A DNA stretch of 64,000 bases from Achromobacter anxifer (GCF_903652925.1 NZ_CAHLAR010000008.1:62001-126000), one strand, 5' to 3'. Counted from the first letter of the stretch, positions 1-8,614 are shown. Notes: generated by a model from the sequence alone, not told the origin. Numbers and translations: made by a program.

Positions 1-651
1 GCGGCGGCCGGCATCCAGGAAGTGGACGAGGCGGCCGACCTGCTGGCCCGCAGCCCGGCCACCGCCAGGCATGTCAGCGGCAAGCTCGCCGCCTACTTCG
101 TGGGCGACAGTCCGCCCGCGACGCTGGTCGACAAGATGAGCAAGACATTCCTCGCCAGCGACGGCGATATCGCCGCCACGCTGCACACGCTGTTCGCGTC
201 GCCGGAGTTCGCGGCCTCGCTCAAGACCGGTGTGTTCAAGGATCCGGTGCACTACGTCTATTCCTCGCTGCGGCTGGCCTATGGCGACATGCCGCCGATC
301 CTGAATCCCAAGCCGGGCCTGGGCATGCTGAGGCAGCTCGGCCAGCCGCTGAACCAGCGCCTGACGCCTGACGGCTATCCCATGAGCAAGGCGGACTGGT
401 CCGGGTCCGGGCAGATGTCCGTGCGCTTCGAGGTCGCCGGCGCGCTGGTCGGCGCGAGCAAGGCCCTTTACCAGGAAGACGGCGCCGCGCCGGCCAATCC
501 GCCGCGCCTGCCGAACCTGCTGAAAGCCAACGAGGGCAACGGCCTGTTCGCCGGGCTGTCGCCCGCCACGCGCGAGGCCATCGCGCAAGCCGGAACGCCG
601 CGCGAAGCCAACCTCTATCTGCTGGCCTCGCCGGAATTCATGCGCCGCTGA
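1..651 (+). CDS. DUF1800 family protein, C-terminal part
   Basis: The reading frame is open from the first base, so the N-terminus lies outside the window and about 216 codons remain. The sequence (start region AADLLARSPATARHVSGKLA, end SPEFMRR) matches the C-terminal part of DUF1800 proteins, large secreted or periplasmic proteins of unknown biochemistry. DUF1800 genes are very often followed by a DUF1501 gene, and that is the case here 46 bp downstream on the same strand. The two are probably co-transcribed. The family call comes from recalled sequence resemblance plus this pairing. No catalytic residue can be named. Confidence 0.8.
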   Translation, partial: AAAGIQEVDEAADLLARSPATARHVSGKLAAYFVGDSPPATLVDKMSKTFLASDGDIAATLHTLFASPEFAASLKTGVFKDPVHYVYSSLRLAYGDMPPILNPKPGLGMLRQLGQPLNQRLTPDGYPMSKADWSGSGQMSVRFEVAGALVGASKALYQEDGAAPANPPRLPNLLKANEGNGLFAGLSPATREAIAQAGTPREANLYLLASPEFMRR

Positions 652-697
652 AGAGCCCGCAAGACAGCAACGCAACGCAAGAACCAAGGAACAGATC

Positions 698-1894
698 ATG
701 GACCGCCGCCGCCTGTTGCAACTGATGGCCGCCGCACCGCTGGTGCTGGGAAGCAGCCGCCTGTACGCCGCCCCCGCCGCTTCGGGCAACCGCCTGCTGC
801 TCGTCTTCATGCGCGGCGCCTACGACGCCGCCAGCCTGCTGGTGCCGGCCACGAGCGACTTCTATTACGAATCCCGGCCCAACATCGCCATTGCCCGCCC
901 GGGCGGCGGCCCCGGCTCCGCCCTGCCCCTGGGCGACGGCTGGGCCCTGCACCCGGCGCTGGCCGAAAGCCTGCTGCCCTACTACGAAAAGCGCCAGCTG
1001 GCGTTCCTGCCGTTCGCCGGCACCGACGACACCAGCCGCAGCCATTTCGAAACCCAGAACAGCATCGAACTGGGGCAAGGCGCAAGCAAGGGCGGCAATT
1101 ACCGTTCGGGCTTCCTGAACCGGCTCGCGGCGACCCTGAACGCGGGCCGCACCCAGCCCGCCGCATTCACCAGCGAAGTGCCGCAGATTTTCCGCGGCGA
1201 CGAGCGCGTGCCCAACGTCGACCTGATCGGCGCCGCGCGCAAGTCGCGGCTGACGGAGGACGACAACCGCGTCATCGAGTCCATGTACCGCAACACCGAT
1301 CTGCATGCCTCGGTCGCCGAGGGACAGCGCGTCATGGGCGCGGCGCGCGAGGAGATCGATGCGGAAATGCAGGCCGCCAGCGGCAACGCCGTGTCGGCCG
1401 ACAGGCTGGAGCAGGAAGCGCGCCGCATCGCGCGCTTCATGACCGACCGCTACAACCTGGGTTTCGTCGACGTCGGCGGCTGGGACACGCACGTTGGCCA
1501 AGGCGCCGCCAGCGGCCTGCTATCGAACCGCCTGGGCCAGCTGGGGCGGGCGCTGGCCGCCTATGCCGACGCCATGGGGCCGGCCTGGAAACAGACCACG
1601 GTCGTGGTCATCAGCGAATTCGGCCGCACCTTCCGAGAGAACGGCAACAAGGGCACCGACCACGGCCATGGCACCGTCTATTGGGTCATGGGCGGCAATG
1701 TGCGCGGCGGCCGCATCGCGGGCCGCCAGGTGGAGGTCAAGCGCGAGACCCTGTTCCAGGACCGCGACTATCCCGTGCTGAACGAGTACCGCGCCGTGTT
1801 CGCCGGCCTGTTCTCGCGGCTGTATGGCCTGGACAAGGCGCGCCTGGCGCAGGTGTTTCCGGGCGTCGCGCCCGTGGACCTGAAGCTGGTCTAG
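698..1894 (+). CDS. DUF1501 domain protein with Tat-like signal
   Basis: This 398-residue protein starts with MDRRRLLQLMAAAPLVLGSS, a twin-arginine-like export signal followed by a short hydrophobic stretch and an Ala-rich cleavage region. The body has the DUF1501 pattern: a FMRGAYDAASLLVP segment near residue 40, a GGWDTHVGQG segment in the middle and the characteristic VVVISEFGRTFREN with GTDHGHGT further on. These His/Asp-rich motifs resemble the metal sites of the alkaline phosphatase/sulfatase fold to which DUF1501 has been related. The start has an AAGGA ribosome site. It is paired with the upstream DUF1800 gene. Function is unknown; a role in handling an extracellular polymer is only a guess. 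Confidence 0.85.
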   Translation: MDRRRLLQLMAAAPLVLGSSRLYAAPAASGNRLLLVFMRGAYDAASLLVPATSDFYYESRPNIAIARPGGGPGSALPLGDGWALHPALAESLLPYYEKRQLAFLPFAGTDDTSRSHFETQNSIELGQGASKGGNYRSGFLNRLAATLNAGRTQPAAFTSEVPQIFRGDERVPNVDLIGAARKSRLTEDDNRVIESMYRNTDLHASVAEGQRVMGAAREEIDAEMQAASGNAVSADRLEQEARRIARFMTDRYNLGFVDVGGWDTHVGQGAASGLLSNRLGQLGRALAAYADAMGPAWKQTTVVVISEFGRTFRENGNKGTDHGHGTVYWVMGGNVRGGRIAGRQVEVKRETLFQDRDYPVLNEYRAVFAGLFSRLYGLDKARLAQVFPGVAPVDLKLV

Positions 1895-1965
1895 CCTGCG
1901 CTAGAATTCCGTCCTTGCCCGTTCATTGCCGCCGCGGCCCTCCTTTTCGTCCCGGCCCCACTCCC

Positions 1966-3165
1966 ATGCCCCTGCACCTCATCGCGCTGGCCGCCGCCGC
2001 TTTCGGCATCGGCACCAGCGAGTTCGTCATCATGGGCCTCTTGCCCAACGTTGCCCAGGACCTTCAAGTCAGCATCGACGTCGCGGGCCTCCTGATCACC
2101 GGCTACGCCATGGGCGTGGTGATCGGCGCGCCCATCATGGCCGTCATTACTTCCAAGCTGCCGCGCAAGGCCACGCTGATCGGCCTGGCCAGCACCTTCG
2201 TGCTCGGCAACCTGCTGTGCGCGCTGGCGCCGAACTATGGCCTGCTGATGGCAGCGCGCGTGTTCACCGCCTTCTGCCACGGTGCCTTCTTCGGCCTGGG
2301 CGCGGTGGTGGCGGCGGACCTGGTGCCGCGCAACCAGCGCGCCAGCGCCATCGCGCTGATGTTCACCGGCCTGACGCTGGCCAACGTGCTGGGCGTGCCG
2401 CTGGGCACCGCGCTGGGCCAGGTGGCCGGCTGGCGTTCGACGTTCTGGGTGGTCAGCGGCATCGGCCTGCTGGCCGTGGCCGCGCTGGCCGCCTGGCTGC
2501 CGTCGCGCATCCCCATGCAGCCCGGCAACATCCTGCGCGAGTTCAAGGTGCTGCGCGACGTGCGCGTGCTGTGGCCGCTGGCCGCCAGCGTGCTGGCGTC
2601 CGCCGCGCTGTTCTGCGTGCTGACCTACATCGCCCCCTTGCTGCGCGACGTGACCGGCGTGTCCGAACGCGGCGTCACCGGCGTGCTGCTGCTCTTCGGC
2701 GTGGCGCTGACCGTGGGCAGCACCCTGGGCGGCAAGCTCGGCGACCGCAGCCTGGAAGTATCGCTGCGCCGCATCTTCATCGGCCTGCTGCTGGTCTTCC
2801 TGGTGATGAGCCAGGCCATCTACGCGCTCGCGCCCATGCTAGTCATGACCTTCATCTGGGGCGTGCTGGGCTTTGCCGTGGTGCCGCTCTTGCAGACGCT
2901 CATCGTGGATCAGGCGGCCGACGCTCCCAACCTGGCGTCCACCCTGAACCAGGGCGCCTTCAACCTGGGCAACGCCGGCGGCGCCTGGCTGGGCAGCATG
3001 GCCCTGGGCCACGGCCTGCCGCTGACCGACCTGCCCTGGATGTCGGCGGGCATCACGGCCGCCGTGCTGCTGCTGACCCTGTGGGGCACGCGCTACTACG
3101 GCCGCGCCGGGACTACACTCGCAGGACAAACCGGCGCGCTGACGCCCTCGCGCTCAGACGCCTAA
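1966..3165 (+). CDS. MFS transporter, DHA1 family exporter
   Basis: The 399-residue product (from the ATG opening [20 protein letters not shown]) is an integral membrane protein with about 12 hydrophobic segments. It carries the signature GTSEFVIMGLLPNVAQDL at the first helix, typical of the AraJ/YdhP/PbuE-like drug:H+ antiporter (DHA1) group of the major facilitator superfamily. A central basic loop (around IPMQPGNILREFKVLRD) separates the two six-helix halves. An in-frame upstream extension into the DUF1501 gene exists but is antisense-like in composition and is excluded. Substrate is unknown; purine, arabinose or drug efflux are all represented in the family. A glutathione peroxidase gene follows after 9 bp and may share its transcript. 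Confidence 0.85.
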   Translation: MPLHLIALAAAAFGIGTSEFVIMGLLPNVAQDLQVSIDVAGLLITGYAMGVVIGAPIMAVITSKLPRKATLIGLASTFVLGNLLCALAPNYGLLMAARVFTAFCHGAFFGLGAVVAADLVPRNQRASAIALMFTGLTLANVLGVPLGTALGQVAGWRSTFWVVSGIGLLAVAALAAWLPSRIPMQPGNILREFKVLRDVRVLWPLAASVLASAALFCVLTYIAPLLRDVTGVSERGVTGVLLLFGVALTVGSTLGGKLGDRSLEVSLRRIFIGLLLVFLVMSQAIYALAPMLVMTFIWGVLGFAVVPLLQTLIVDQAADAPNLASTLNQGAFNLGNAGGAWLGSMALGHGLPLTDLPWMSAGITAAVLLLTLWGTRYYGRAGTTLAGQTGALTPSRSDA

Positions 3166-3174
3166 GGAGCCAGC

Positions 3175-3666
3175 ATGAGCACCCTCTACGATTTTTCCGC
3201 CCGCGCCATCGACGGCACGGAACAATCCCTGGACACGTACCGCGGCCGCGTGCTGCTGGTGGTGAACGTGGCATCCAAATGCGGCTTCACGCCGCAATAC
3301 TCTGGCCTGGAGGAGCTCTACCGCTCCTACCACGACGACGGCTTCGTCGTGCTGGGCTTTCCCTGCGACCAGTTCGGCCACCAGGAACCCGGCGACGAGG
3401 CCGAGATCCGCAATTTCTGCAGCCTGCAGTACGACATCACCTTCCCGCTCTACGCCAAGATCAACGTCAACGGCGACGATGCCCACCCGCTGTACCGCTG
3501 GCTCAAGGGCGAAAAGCCCGGCGTCTTCGGCACCGAGGGCATCAAGTGGAATTTCACCAAGTTCCTGGTGGGCCGCGACGGCCAGGTGATCAAGCGCTAC
3601 GCGCCCACCGACACGCCCGCCGGCCTCAAGGACGACGTCGAAAAGGCGCTGTCGGCGCCGGTCTGA
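3175..3666 (+). CDS. Glutathione peroxidase family (thiol peroxidase)
   Basis: This 163-residue cytoplasmic protein reduces hydroperoxides. The peroxidatic residue is a normal cysteine (Cys36 in NVASKCGFTP), not selenocysteine. The remaining catalytic residues are visible: Gln70 in FGHQEPG, and Trp125-Asn126 in KWNFTKF. A second cysteine, Cys82 in NFCSLQYD, sits where the resolving cysteine of yeast-type, thioredoxin-dependent Gpx enzymes lies, so thioredoxin may be the true reductant. The start has a strong AAGGAG site 9 bp after the MFS stop, suggesting coupling. It is convergent with the Lrp-type gene downstream. Length is normal for the bacterial BtuE/Gpx group. Confidence 0.93.
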   Translation: MSTLYDFSARAIDGTEQSLDTYRGRVLLVVNVASKCGFTPQYSGLEELYRSYHDDGFVVLGFPCDQFGHQEPGDEAEIRNFCSLQYDITFPLYAKINVNGDDAHPLYRWLKGEKPGVFGTEGIKWNFTKFLVGRDGQVIKRYAPTDTPAGLKDDVEKALSAPV

Positions 3667-3705
3667 GGGCCGGCTTCCTGGCAGGCCCGCAGACCGGCCG
3701 GGACG

Positions 3706-4173
3706 CTAGCGCAGCGGCGGCAGCCTGCGGCGCACCGTGTGCGCCTTGACGATCGAGGTATTGGTTTCCGCGAACTCGGTCACGCGTTCCAGGATGCCGT
3801 CCAGGTGCGAGATCGAGCGCAGCACCATGCGGGCGATGAAGCAATCGTCGCCCGTTACCTTGTCGCATTCCACGAATTCCGGGATCTGCTGGAGCAGGCC
3901 TTCGACGTGGCGCAGCTGCCCTGGCAAGGGGCGGATGCGGACCATGGCCTCCAGCGCATACCCCAGCGCCACCGGGTCCACGTCCAGGGTATAGGCGCGG
4001 ATCACGCCAGACTCTTCCAGGCGCCGCAAACGGTCCGCCACGCTGGGCGCGGACATGCCGACCTGGCGCGCGAGGTCAGCCGTGGTGGTGCGCGCGTTCA
4101 CCGTGAGCGCCTCTACCAGGCGGCGGTCGATACCGTCCAGAATCGGGCTTTCGCTTTTTAGGTCGTTTTGCAT
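3706..4173 (-). CDS. Lrp/AsnC family transcriptional regulator
   Basis: The product has 155 residues if the ATG at 4173 is used. An AGGTGG ribosome site five bases ahead favours this over an in-frame GTG three codons upstream. Residues 10-60 form the AsnC-type winged helix-turn-helix (ADLARQVGMSAPSVADRLRRLEESG), and the C-terminal half is the RAM/ligand-binding ferredoxin-like domain that makes octamers. The gene is divergent from an EamA-family amino-acid/metabolite exporter at 4297, a frequent Lrp-type target. Control of that exporter and of itself is therefore likely. The effector is unknown but is probably an amino acid. Confidence 0.92.
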   Translation of the reverse strand: MQNDLKSESPILDGIDRRLVEALTVNARTTTADLARQVGMSAPSVADRLRRLEESGVIRAYTLDVDPVALGYALEAMVRIRPLPGQLRHVEGLLQQIPEFVECDKVTGDDCFIARMVLRSISHLDGILERVTEFAETNTSIVKAHTVRRRLPPLR

Positions 4174-4296
4174 AAATTCCACCTAAACAAAGGTATGACG
4201 TTCGATTCACCACATCAACATCATATAACCAGCTTGATCCGCCTGGGATAATTTCTCCATCGAATTTCGCGGCCGCGAGCCCGTCGGAGAACCCTC

Positions 4297-5202
4297 ATGA
4301 ATCCCTCATCAGAACGCGTGGGCCTGGTCCAGATGGCCACCGCGATGACCTTGTCCGGCACCCTGGGCGTGTTCGTGCTGGAATCCGGCCAGAGCGCCTG
4401 GAACGTGGTCTTCTTCCGCTGCCTGTTCGGCGCCCTGGCGCTGTTCGTGTACTGCTGCGCGCGCGGCCTGCTCAAGCCGGGCCTGTTTACCGCCAGGACG
4501 CTGGCGCTGGCCCTGGCCGCCGGCGCCGCGCTGGTGCTGAACTGGGTGCTGCTTTTTTCCGCCTACCGGCTGGCGTCGATCTCTCTGGCGACCGCCGTCT
4601 ACAACGTGCAGCCCTTCTTCCTGATCGGCCTGGGCGTGCTGTTCCTGGGCGAGCGCCCGACGCGGGGCAAGCTGGCCTGGTCGGTGCTGGCCTTCGCCGG
4701 GCTGCTGCTGGTGCTGCGCCTGACGCAAGCCGGCGGCGCGGACGGCCGCGCCTACCTGTCGGGACTGCTGCTGGGCCTGGGCGCGGCGGCGCTCTATGGC
4801 ATCACCGCGATCATCGTCAAGCGGCTCAAGCACATCCCGCCGCAGGTGCTGGCGCTGGTGCAGGTGACGCTGGGCGCCGTCATGCTGCTGCCCATGGCGG
4901 ACTTCCACGCCTTGCCTGCCGCCCCGTTGCAATGGAGCTACCTCGTGGCCCTGGGGCTGATCCACACCTGCCTGATGTACATCCTGATGTACTCGGCCAT
5001 CCAGAAGCTGCCGACGACCTCCACCGCCGCGCTCAGCTTCATCTATCCGGCGGTCGCCATCCTGCTGGACTTCGTGGTCTACGGCCACCGCATGGACGCC
5101 ACGCAGATCACGGGTGTGGCCATGATCTTCCTGGCGGCGGCGGGCGTGAGCCTGAACTGGACCTGGCGCCTGCCGGGCCGGCCGCGCGCGGGCGCGGCCT
5201 GA
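4297..5202 (+). CDS. EamA/DMT family transporter
   Basis: This 301-residue integral membrane protein has ten predicted hydrophobic helices arranged as two EamA repeats (roughly residues 10-140 and 155-290). The second repeat ends in the typical STAALSFIYPAVAILLDFVVYG segment. DMT transporters of this type export amino acids and related metabolites or act as permeases. The start ATG follows a GGAGA ribosome site. The divergent Lrp-type gene (start 4173) leaves a 123-bp shared promoter region and is the probable regulator. The next gene downstream is separated by 132 bp and is probably independent. Confidence 0.9.
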   Translation: MNPSSERVGLVQMATAMTLSGTLGVFVLESGQSAWNVVFFRCLFGALALFVYCCARGLLKPGLFTARTLALALAAGAALVLNWVLLFSAYRLASISLATAVYNVQPFFLIGLGVLFLGERPTRGKLAWSVLAFAGLLLVLRLTQAGGADGRAYLSGLLLGLGAAALYGITAIIVKRLKHIPPQVLALVQVTLGAVMLLPMADFHALPAAPLQWSYLVALGLIHTCLMYILMYSAIQKLPTTSTAALSFIYPAVAILLDFVVYGHRMDATQITGVAMIFLAAAGVSLNWTWRLPGRPRAGAA

Positions 5203-5334
5203 GGCCCGCGGCCGGGTGCGGACCGGGACAAATCCGTACCCCGCCCCCGGTTATTGGGGCCGGCGCAAACCCGGCCCCGCTATCATGGCCTTTCCCTGCG
5301 CCGGCCGCCGCCGGCGCAACGAACAGGACATCCC

Positions 5335-6036
5335 ATGATCGATCTCTACTACTGGACCACCCCCAACGGCCACAAGATCACGCTGTTCCTCGAAGAAACC
5401 GGCCTGCCCTACAAGATCCATCCGGTGAACATCAGCCGCGGCGATCAGTTCAAGCCCGAATTCCTCGCCATCGCGCCCAATAACCGCATCCCCGCCATCG
5501 TCGACCAGTCGCCCGCGGACGGCGGCGCGCCGATCTCGCTGTTCGAGTCCGGCGCCATCCTGCAATACCTGGCCGAAAAGACCGGCCGCTTCCTGCCCGC
5601 CGACGTGCGCGGCCGCGCCGAAGTCTCGCAATGGCTCTTCTGGCAGATGGGCGGCCTGGGCCCCATGGCCGGCCAGAACCACCATTTCTCGGGCTATGCG
5701 CAGGAACGCATCCAATACGCCATCGACCGTTACGTCAAGGAAACCAACCGCCTCTACGGCGTGCTGAACAAGCGCCTGGCGGACCGCGAATTCGTCGCCG
5801 GCGACTATTCCATCGCCGACATGGCCGCCTATCCCTGGATCGTGCCTCACGCCAAGCAGGGCCAGGATCTGAACGACTTCCCGCACCTGAAGCGCTGGTT
5901 CGACGCCATCGCCGCGCGCCCTGCCACGCAGCACGCCTATGCGCTGGCCGACACCATCAACACCGCCCCGTCGATCAGCGACGAGGAATCGCGCCGCATC
6001 CTGTTCGGCCAGACCTCCCAGAACGTCGCCCGCTGA
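5335..6036 (+). CDS. yfcG: Glutathione S-transferase, YfcG-like disulfide reductase
   Basis: The 233-residue product begins MIDLYYWTTPNGHKITLFLEE and contains ISPNN-like (IAPNNRIPAIVD), SPADGG and LFESGAILQYLAEKTG segments, all diagnostic of the YfcG/YghU (Nu-class) glutathione transferases. These enzymes bind two glutathiones and reduce disulfides, and they lack a catalytic Tyr/Ser. Residues 1-85 are the thioredoxin-like domain and about 95-210 the helical C-terminal domain (YSIADMAAYPW). The track of in-frame codons extends upstream, but ATG 5335 has an AGGA site and matches the family start. A GNAT gene begins 10 bp after the stop and is likely co-transcribed. Confidence 0.92.
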   Translation: MIDLYYWTTPNGHKITLFLEETGLPYKIHPVNISRGDQFKPEFLAIAPNNRIPAIVDQSPADGGAPISLFESGAILQYLAEKTGRFLPADVRGRAEVSQWLFWQMGGLGPMAGQNHHFSGYAQERIQYAIDRYVKETNRLYGVLNKRLADREFVAGDYSIADMAAYPWIVPHAKQGQDLNDFPHLKRWFDAIAARPATQHAYALADTINTAPSISDEESRRILFGQTSQNVAR

Positions 6037-6046
6037 AGGAGCCGCC

Positions 6047-6511
6047 ATGCCTGAACCACAACTGGTTTTCCGCCGCGCGCGCCTGGGGGATCTGCCCGGC
6101 ATCGTCGCCCTGCTTGCCGACGACGAGCTGGGCGCCACGCGCGAAAATGCCGCGCTGCCGCTGGACCCGCGCTATGCTGCCGCCTTTGCCGCGATCGGCC
6201 AGGATTCCAACCAATTCCTGGCCGTGGTCGAACAGGACGCGAACCTGGTCGGCTGTTTGCAGTTATCGTTCATACCCGGCCTGTCGCGGCTGGGCCAGTG
6301 GCGCGGACAGATCGAGAGCGTGCGCATCGCCTCGTCGTCGCGCGGCGCCGGCCTCGGACGCAAGATGTTCGAATGGGCGATCGAGCAATGCCGCATCCAG
6401 GGCTGCGGCCTGGTGCAGCTGACCACGGACCGCGCCCGTCCGGACGCGCGCCGGTTCTATGAAAGCCTGGGCTTCAAGGCCAGCCACGACGGCATGAAGC
6501 TCAGCCTGTAG
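6047..6511 (+). CDS. GNAT family N-acetyltransferase
   Basis: This 154-residue protein has the GNAT fold. The acetyl-CoA-binding motif A is RIASSSRGAGLGRKMFEWAIEQ (Q/R-x-x-G-x-G/A form), and the C-terminal motif is DRARPDARRFYESLGF followed by the terminal strand GMKLSL. The start ATG is 10 bp after the glutathione-transferase stop with an AAGGAG site, so translation is probably coupled. The acceptor is unknown. The short length suggests a single-domain small-molecule or protein N-acetyltransferase. A run of eight T's follows the stop codon without an obvious hairpin. Confidence 0.9.
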   Translation: MPEPQLVFRRARLGDLPGIVALLADDELGATRENAALPLDPRYAAAFAAIGQDSNQFLAVVEQDANLVGCLQLSFIPGLSRLGQWRGQIESVRIASSSRGAGLGRKMFEWAIEQCRIQGCGLVQLTTDRARPDARRFYESLGFKASHDGMKLSL

Positions 6512-6545
6512 TTTTTTTTGAGTATCGATTCAGCAAGGAGCGCCC

Positions 6546-6821
6546 ATGCATGGCGAATACAAAGTCCCCGGCGGCAAACTGGTCGTCGCCGACCTGGAAG
6601 TGCGCGACGGCCGCCTGGCCGATGTGCGCATCAGCGGCGACTTCTTTCTTGAGCCGCCCGAGGCCCTGGACGCCATCAACAGCGGCCTGAACGGCCTGCC
6701 TGCCGACGCGGGCGAACTGGAACTGGCGCTGGCCGTGCAATCGGCGCTGCCCGCCGATGCCGAAATGTTCGGCTTTTCGGCCGAAGCCGTCGCCGTCGTA
6801 TTGCGGAGGGCGCTGGCATGA
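6546..6821 (+). CDS. Lipoate-protein ligase accessory subunit (LplB/C-terminal domain type)
   Basis: The 91-residue product (MHGEYKVPGGKLVVADLEV...) matches the lipoate-protein ligase C-terminal domain, which is a separate polypeptide (LplB) in Thermoplasma and a fused domain in E. coli LplA. It carries the GGKLVVADLEVRDGRLADVRISGDFFLEP pattern of that domain and is about its usual length. Its stop codon overlaps the start of the catalytic ligase gene by four bases (ATGA), so the two are translationally coupled and presumably work as a heterodimer. In the archaeal case the small subunit is needed to form lipoyl-AMP. That this holds here is inference from homology. Confidence 0.85.
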   Translation: MHGEYKVPGGKLVVADLEVRDGRLADVRISGDFFLEPPEALDAINSGLNGLPADAGELELALAVQSALPADAEMFGFSAEAVAVVLRRALA

Positions 6822-7594
6822 CGCGCACCGACTGGAACGATTACGACTGGCAGCTGATCCATGAAGGGCCGCAGGAGCCCGCGCTGCACATGGCGCTGGA
6901 CGCCGTCATCACCGACGAGGTCGGCGCCGGGCTGCGTCCGCCCACGCTGCGCATCTGGGAATGGGCCTCGCCCGCCGTCGTCATCGGCCGCTTCCAATCG
7001 TTGAAGAACGAAGTCGATCCCGAGGGCGCGCGCCGCCACGGCATCGAGGTCGTGCGCCGCGTCAGCGGCGGCGGCGCGATGTTCATGGAACCCGGCAACT
7101 CCATCACCTATTCGCTCAGCGCGCCGCAGGCTCTGGTGCATGGCATGAGCTTCCAGGAGTCCTACGCGTTCCTGGACGCCTGGGTGCTGACCGCTCTACA
7201 AGGGCTGGGCATCAAGGCCTGGTACCAGCCGCTCAACGACATCGCCTCGGACATCGGCAAGATCGGCGGCGCGGCCCAGGCCCGCCGCGGCGGCGCCGTG
7301 CTGCACCACGTGACCATGTCCTATGACATCGACGCGGATAAAATGGTCGAAGTCCTGCGCATCGGGCGCGAGAAGCTGTCCGACAAGGGCACCACCAGCG
7401 CCAAGAAGCGCGTGGATCCCTTGCGCACCCAGACCGGCTTGACGCGCGAGGCCATCATCGACCGCATGGTGGAAACCTTTGCCGGCCTGCACCGTCTGAC
7501 TCCAGGGCAGGTGGGCAGCGATACCCTGGCGCGCGCGCAGGCGCAGGCGGCCGAGAAATTCTCCACCGCCGAATGGACCGGAGTGGTGCCCTGA
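6818..7594 (+). CDS. lplA: Lipoate-protein ligase A, catalytic subunit
   Basis: This 258-residue enzyme activates lipoate with ATP and transfers it to the lipoyl domains of 2-oxo-acid dehydrogenases and GcvH. The biotin/lipoate A/B ligase fold is shown by VVRRVSGGGAMF (lipoate/nucleotide loop, residues about 75-86), NDIASDIGKIGGAAQARR with the conserved lysine (about 138-155), and VLHHVTMSYDID. The polypeptide lacks the C-terminal domain of E. coli LplA (about 337 residues); that domain is encoded by the overlapping upstream gene. The gene could alternatively be an octanoyltransferase (LipM-like), but the adjacent accessory subunit favours LplA. Confidence 0.88.
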   Translation: MTRTDWNDYDWQLIHEGPQEPALHMALDAVITDEVGAGLRPPTLRIWEWASPAVVIGRFQSLKNEVDPEGARRHGIEVVRRVSGGGAMFMEPGNSITYSLSAPQALVHGMSFQESYAFLDAWVLTALQGLGIKAWYQPLNDIASDIGKIGGAAQARRGGAVLHHVTMSYDIDADKMVEVLRIGREKLSDKGTTSAKKRVDPLRTQTGLTREAIIDRMVETFAGLHRLTPGQVGSDTLARAQAQAAEKFSTAEWTGVVP

Positions 7595-7627
7595 ACGGCC
7601 CGGTCGCGATTTTCTGGAGGTAGTTCA

Positions 7628-8446
7628 ATGCATCGCACATTCACGCCGCAAGGCGCGATCGGCGGTCTGATCCTGGCTGCGGGCGCGCTGACGCTGGCCG
7701 GCTGCGGCAGCACGCCGCCCGCCGACATCACGCTGGCCACGCAGGCGCCGGCCACGGCGTCCACGCCCGAAAAAGTGGGCGACCTGTCCACTGAACGCAT
7801 CAAGTGGGCGTCCAGCAAGCCCGGCTGCGAAGGCGACTGCCCGCGCATCGAGATCGACAGCGTGGCCTTCCCCGGCATCCCCAAGCTGAGCGCGCTGGTC
7901 GACCACGTGCTGGCCTACATGACGGGCACCGACGCCAACCGCCGCGGGCCCTACGACACCCTGTCCGAATACACGCAGTACTTCTGGACGGTGGCGCGTC
8001 CGCGCGATGCCACCTATTTCAAGGCCAGCGTGAAGGACACGGTGGGCGACATCGTTGCCATCGAGCTGCACACCGAGCAATTCCTGACCGGCGCCGCGCA
8101 CGGCATCCCCGCCACCCAGTACCTGAACTGGGAACGCAGCCGCGGCCGCGTGATGGGCCTGGAGGAAGCCTTGATCCCCGGCCGCCATCCGCAATACGTG
8201 GCCGCGCTGCAGCAGGCGCACGCCAGGTGGCTGGCGACCAATCCCGACGCGCGCCGCGATCCTGCGTCCTACAACAAGATGTGGCCGTTCCAGGAAAGCG
8301 ACAACTACGCGCTGACGCGCGACGGCATCGTGGTCAAGTACGACGCCTATTCCATCGCGCCGTACTCGCATGGCGAACCCGAGCTGAGCATTCCGTATGC
8401 GGACCTGCGCGGCATCCTCAAGCCGGAGCTGCTGCCCCGCTCATAG
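7628..8446 (+). CDS. DUF3298-containing lipoprotein
   Basis: The 272-residue product has a signal peptide with lipobox L23-A-G-C26, predicting lipidation and periplasmic anchoring. The C-terminal third (ALTRDGIVVKYDAYSIAPYSHGEPELSIPY) is the DUF3298/RsiV-type domain, and the region before it resembles the DUF4163 partner domain. In RsiV this pair binds lysozyme. In Gram-negative lipoproteins of this type the ligand is unknown, so a lysozyme-inhibitor or peptidoglycan-related role is only a possibility. GGAGG precedes the ATG. A strong intrinsic terminator at 8478-8511 ends the unit. Confidence 0.82.
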   Translation: MHRTFTPQGAIGGLILAAGALTLAGCGSTPPADITLATQAPATASTPEKVGDLSTERIKWASSKPGCEGDCPRIEIDSVAFPGIPKLSALVDHVLAYMTGTDANRRGPYDTLSEYTQYFWTVARPRDATYFKASVKDTVGDIVAIELHTEQFLTGAAHGIPATQYLNWERSRGRVMGLEEALIPGRHPQYVAALQQAHARWLATNPDARRDPASYNKMWPFQESDNYALTRDGIVVKYDAYSIAPYSHGEPELSIPYADLRGILKPELLPRS

Positions 8447-8477
8447 GCCCCCGCCCGCGCCCCAATCGCGCCCCAAT

Positions 8478-8511
8478 GAAAATCGCCCCTTGCGGGGCGA
8501 TTTTCCTTTTT
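8478..8511 (+). terminator. Intrinsic terminator, probably bidirectional
   Basis: A perfect 12-bp stem (8478-8489 with 8494-8505; arms GAAAATCGCCCC / GGGGCGATTTTC) closes on a four-base loop TTGC and is followed by CTTTTT on the plus strand. It lies 31 bp after the DUF3298 lipoprotein stop. It is also about 100 bp downstream of the gdhA stop read on the minus strand, where the arm itself supplies four U's. Confidence 0.9.
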
Positions 8512-8614
8512 GCCGCCGGACCGCAATCCCGCAGGACGGGTGCGGCGCGGCGACGGTTCTTGTCTCCCTGCCCTCCTCGGCGCGACGTCCGGAAACGTCC
8601 CGCCGTATCGGGTA

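Noticed and set aside
4267-4278. 12-bp palindrome TCGCGGCCGCGA in the EamA leader
   Set aside because: Pure G/C palindromes of this size are expected by chance in such GC-rich DNA; position 19 bp before the start suggests no clear role.
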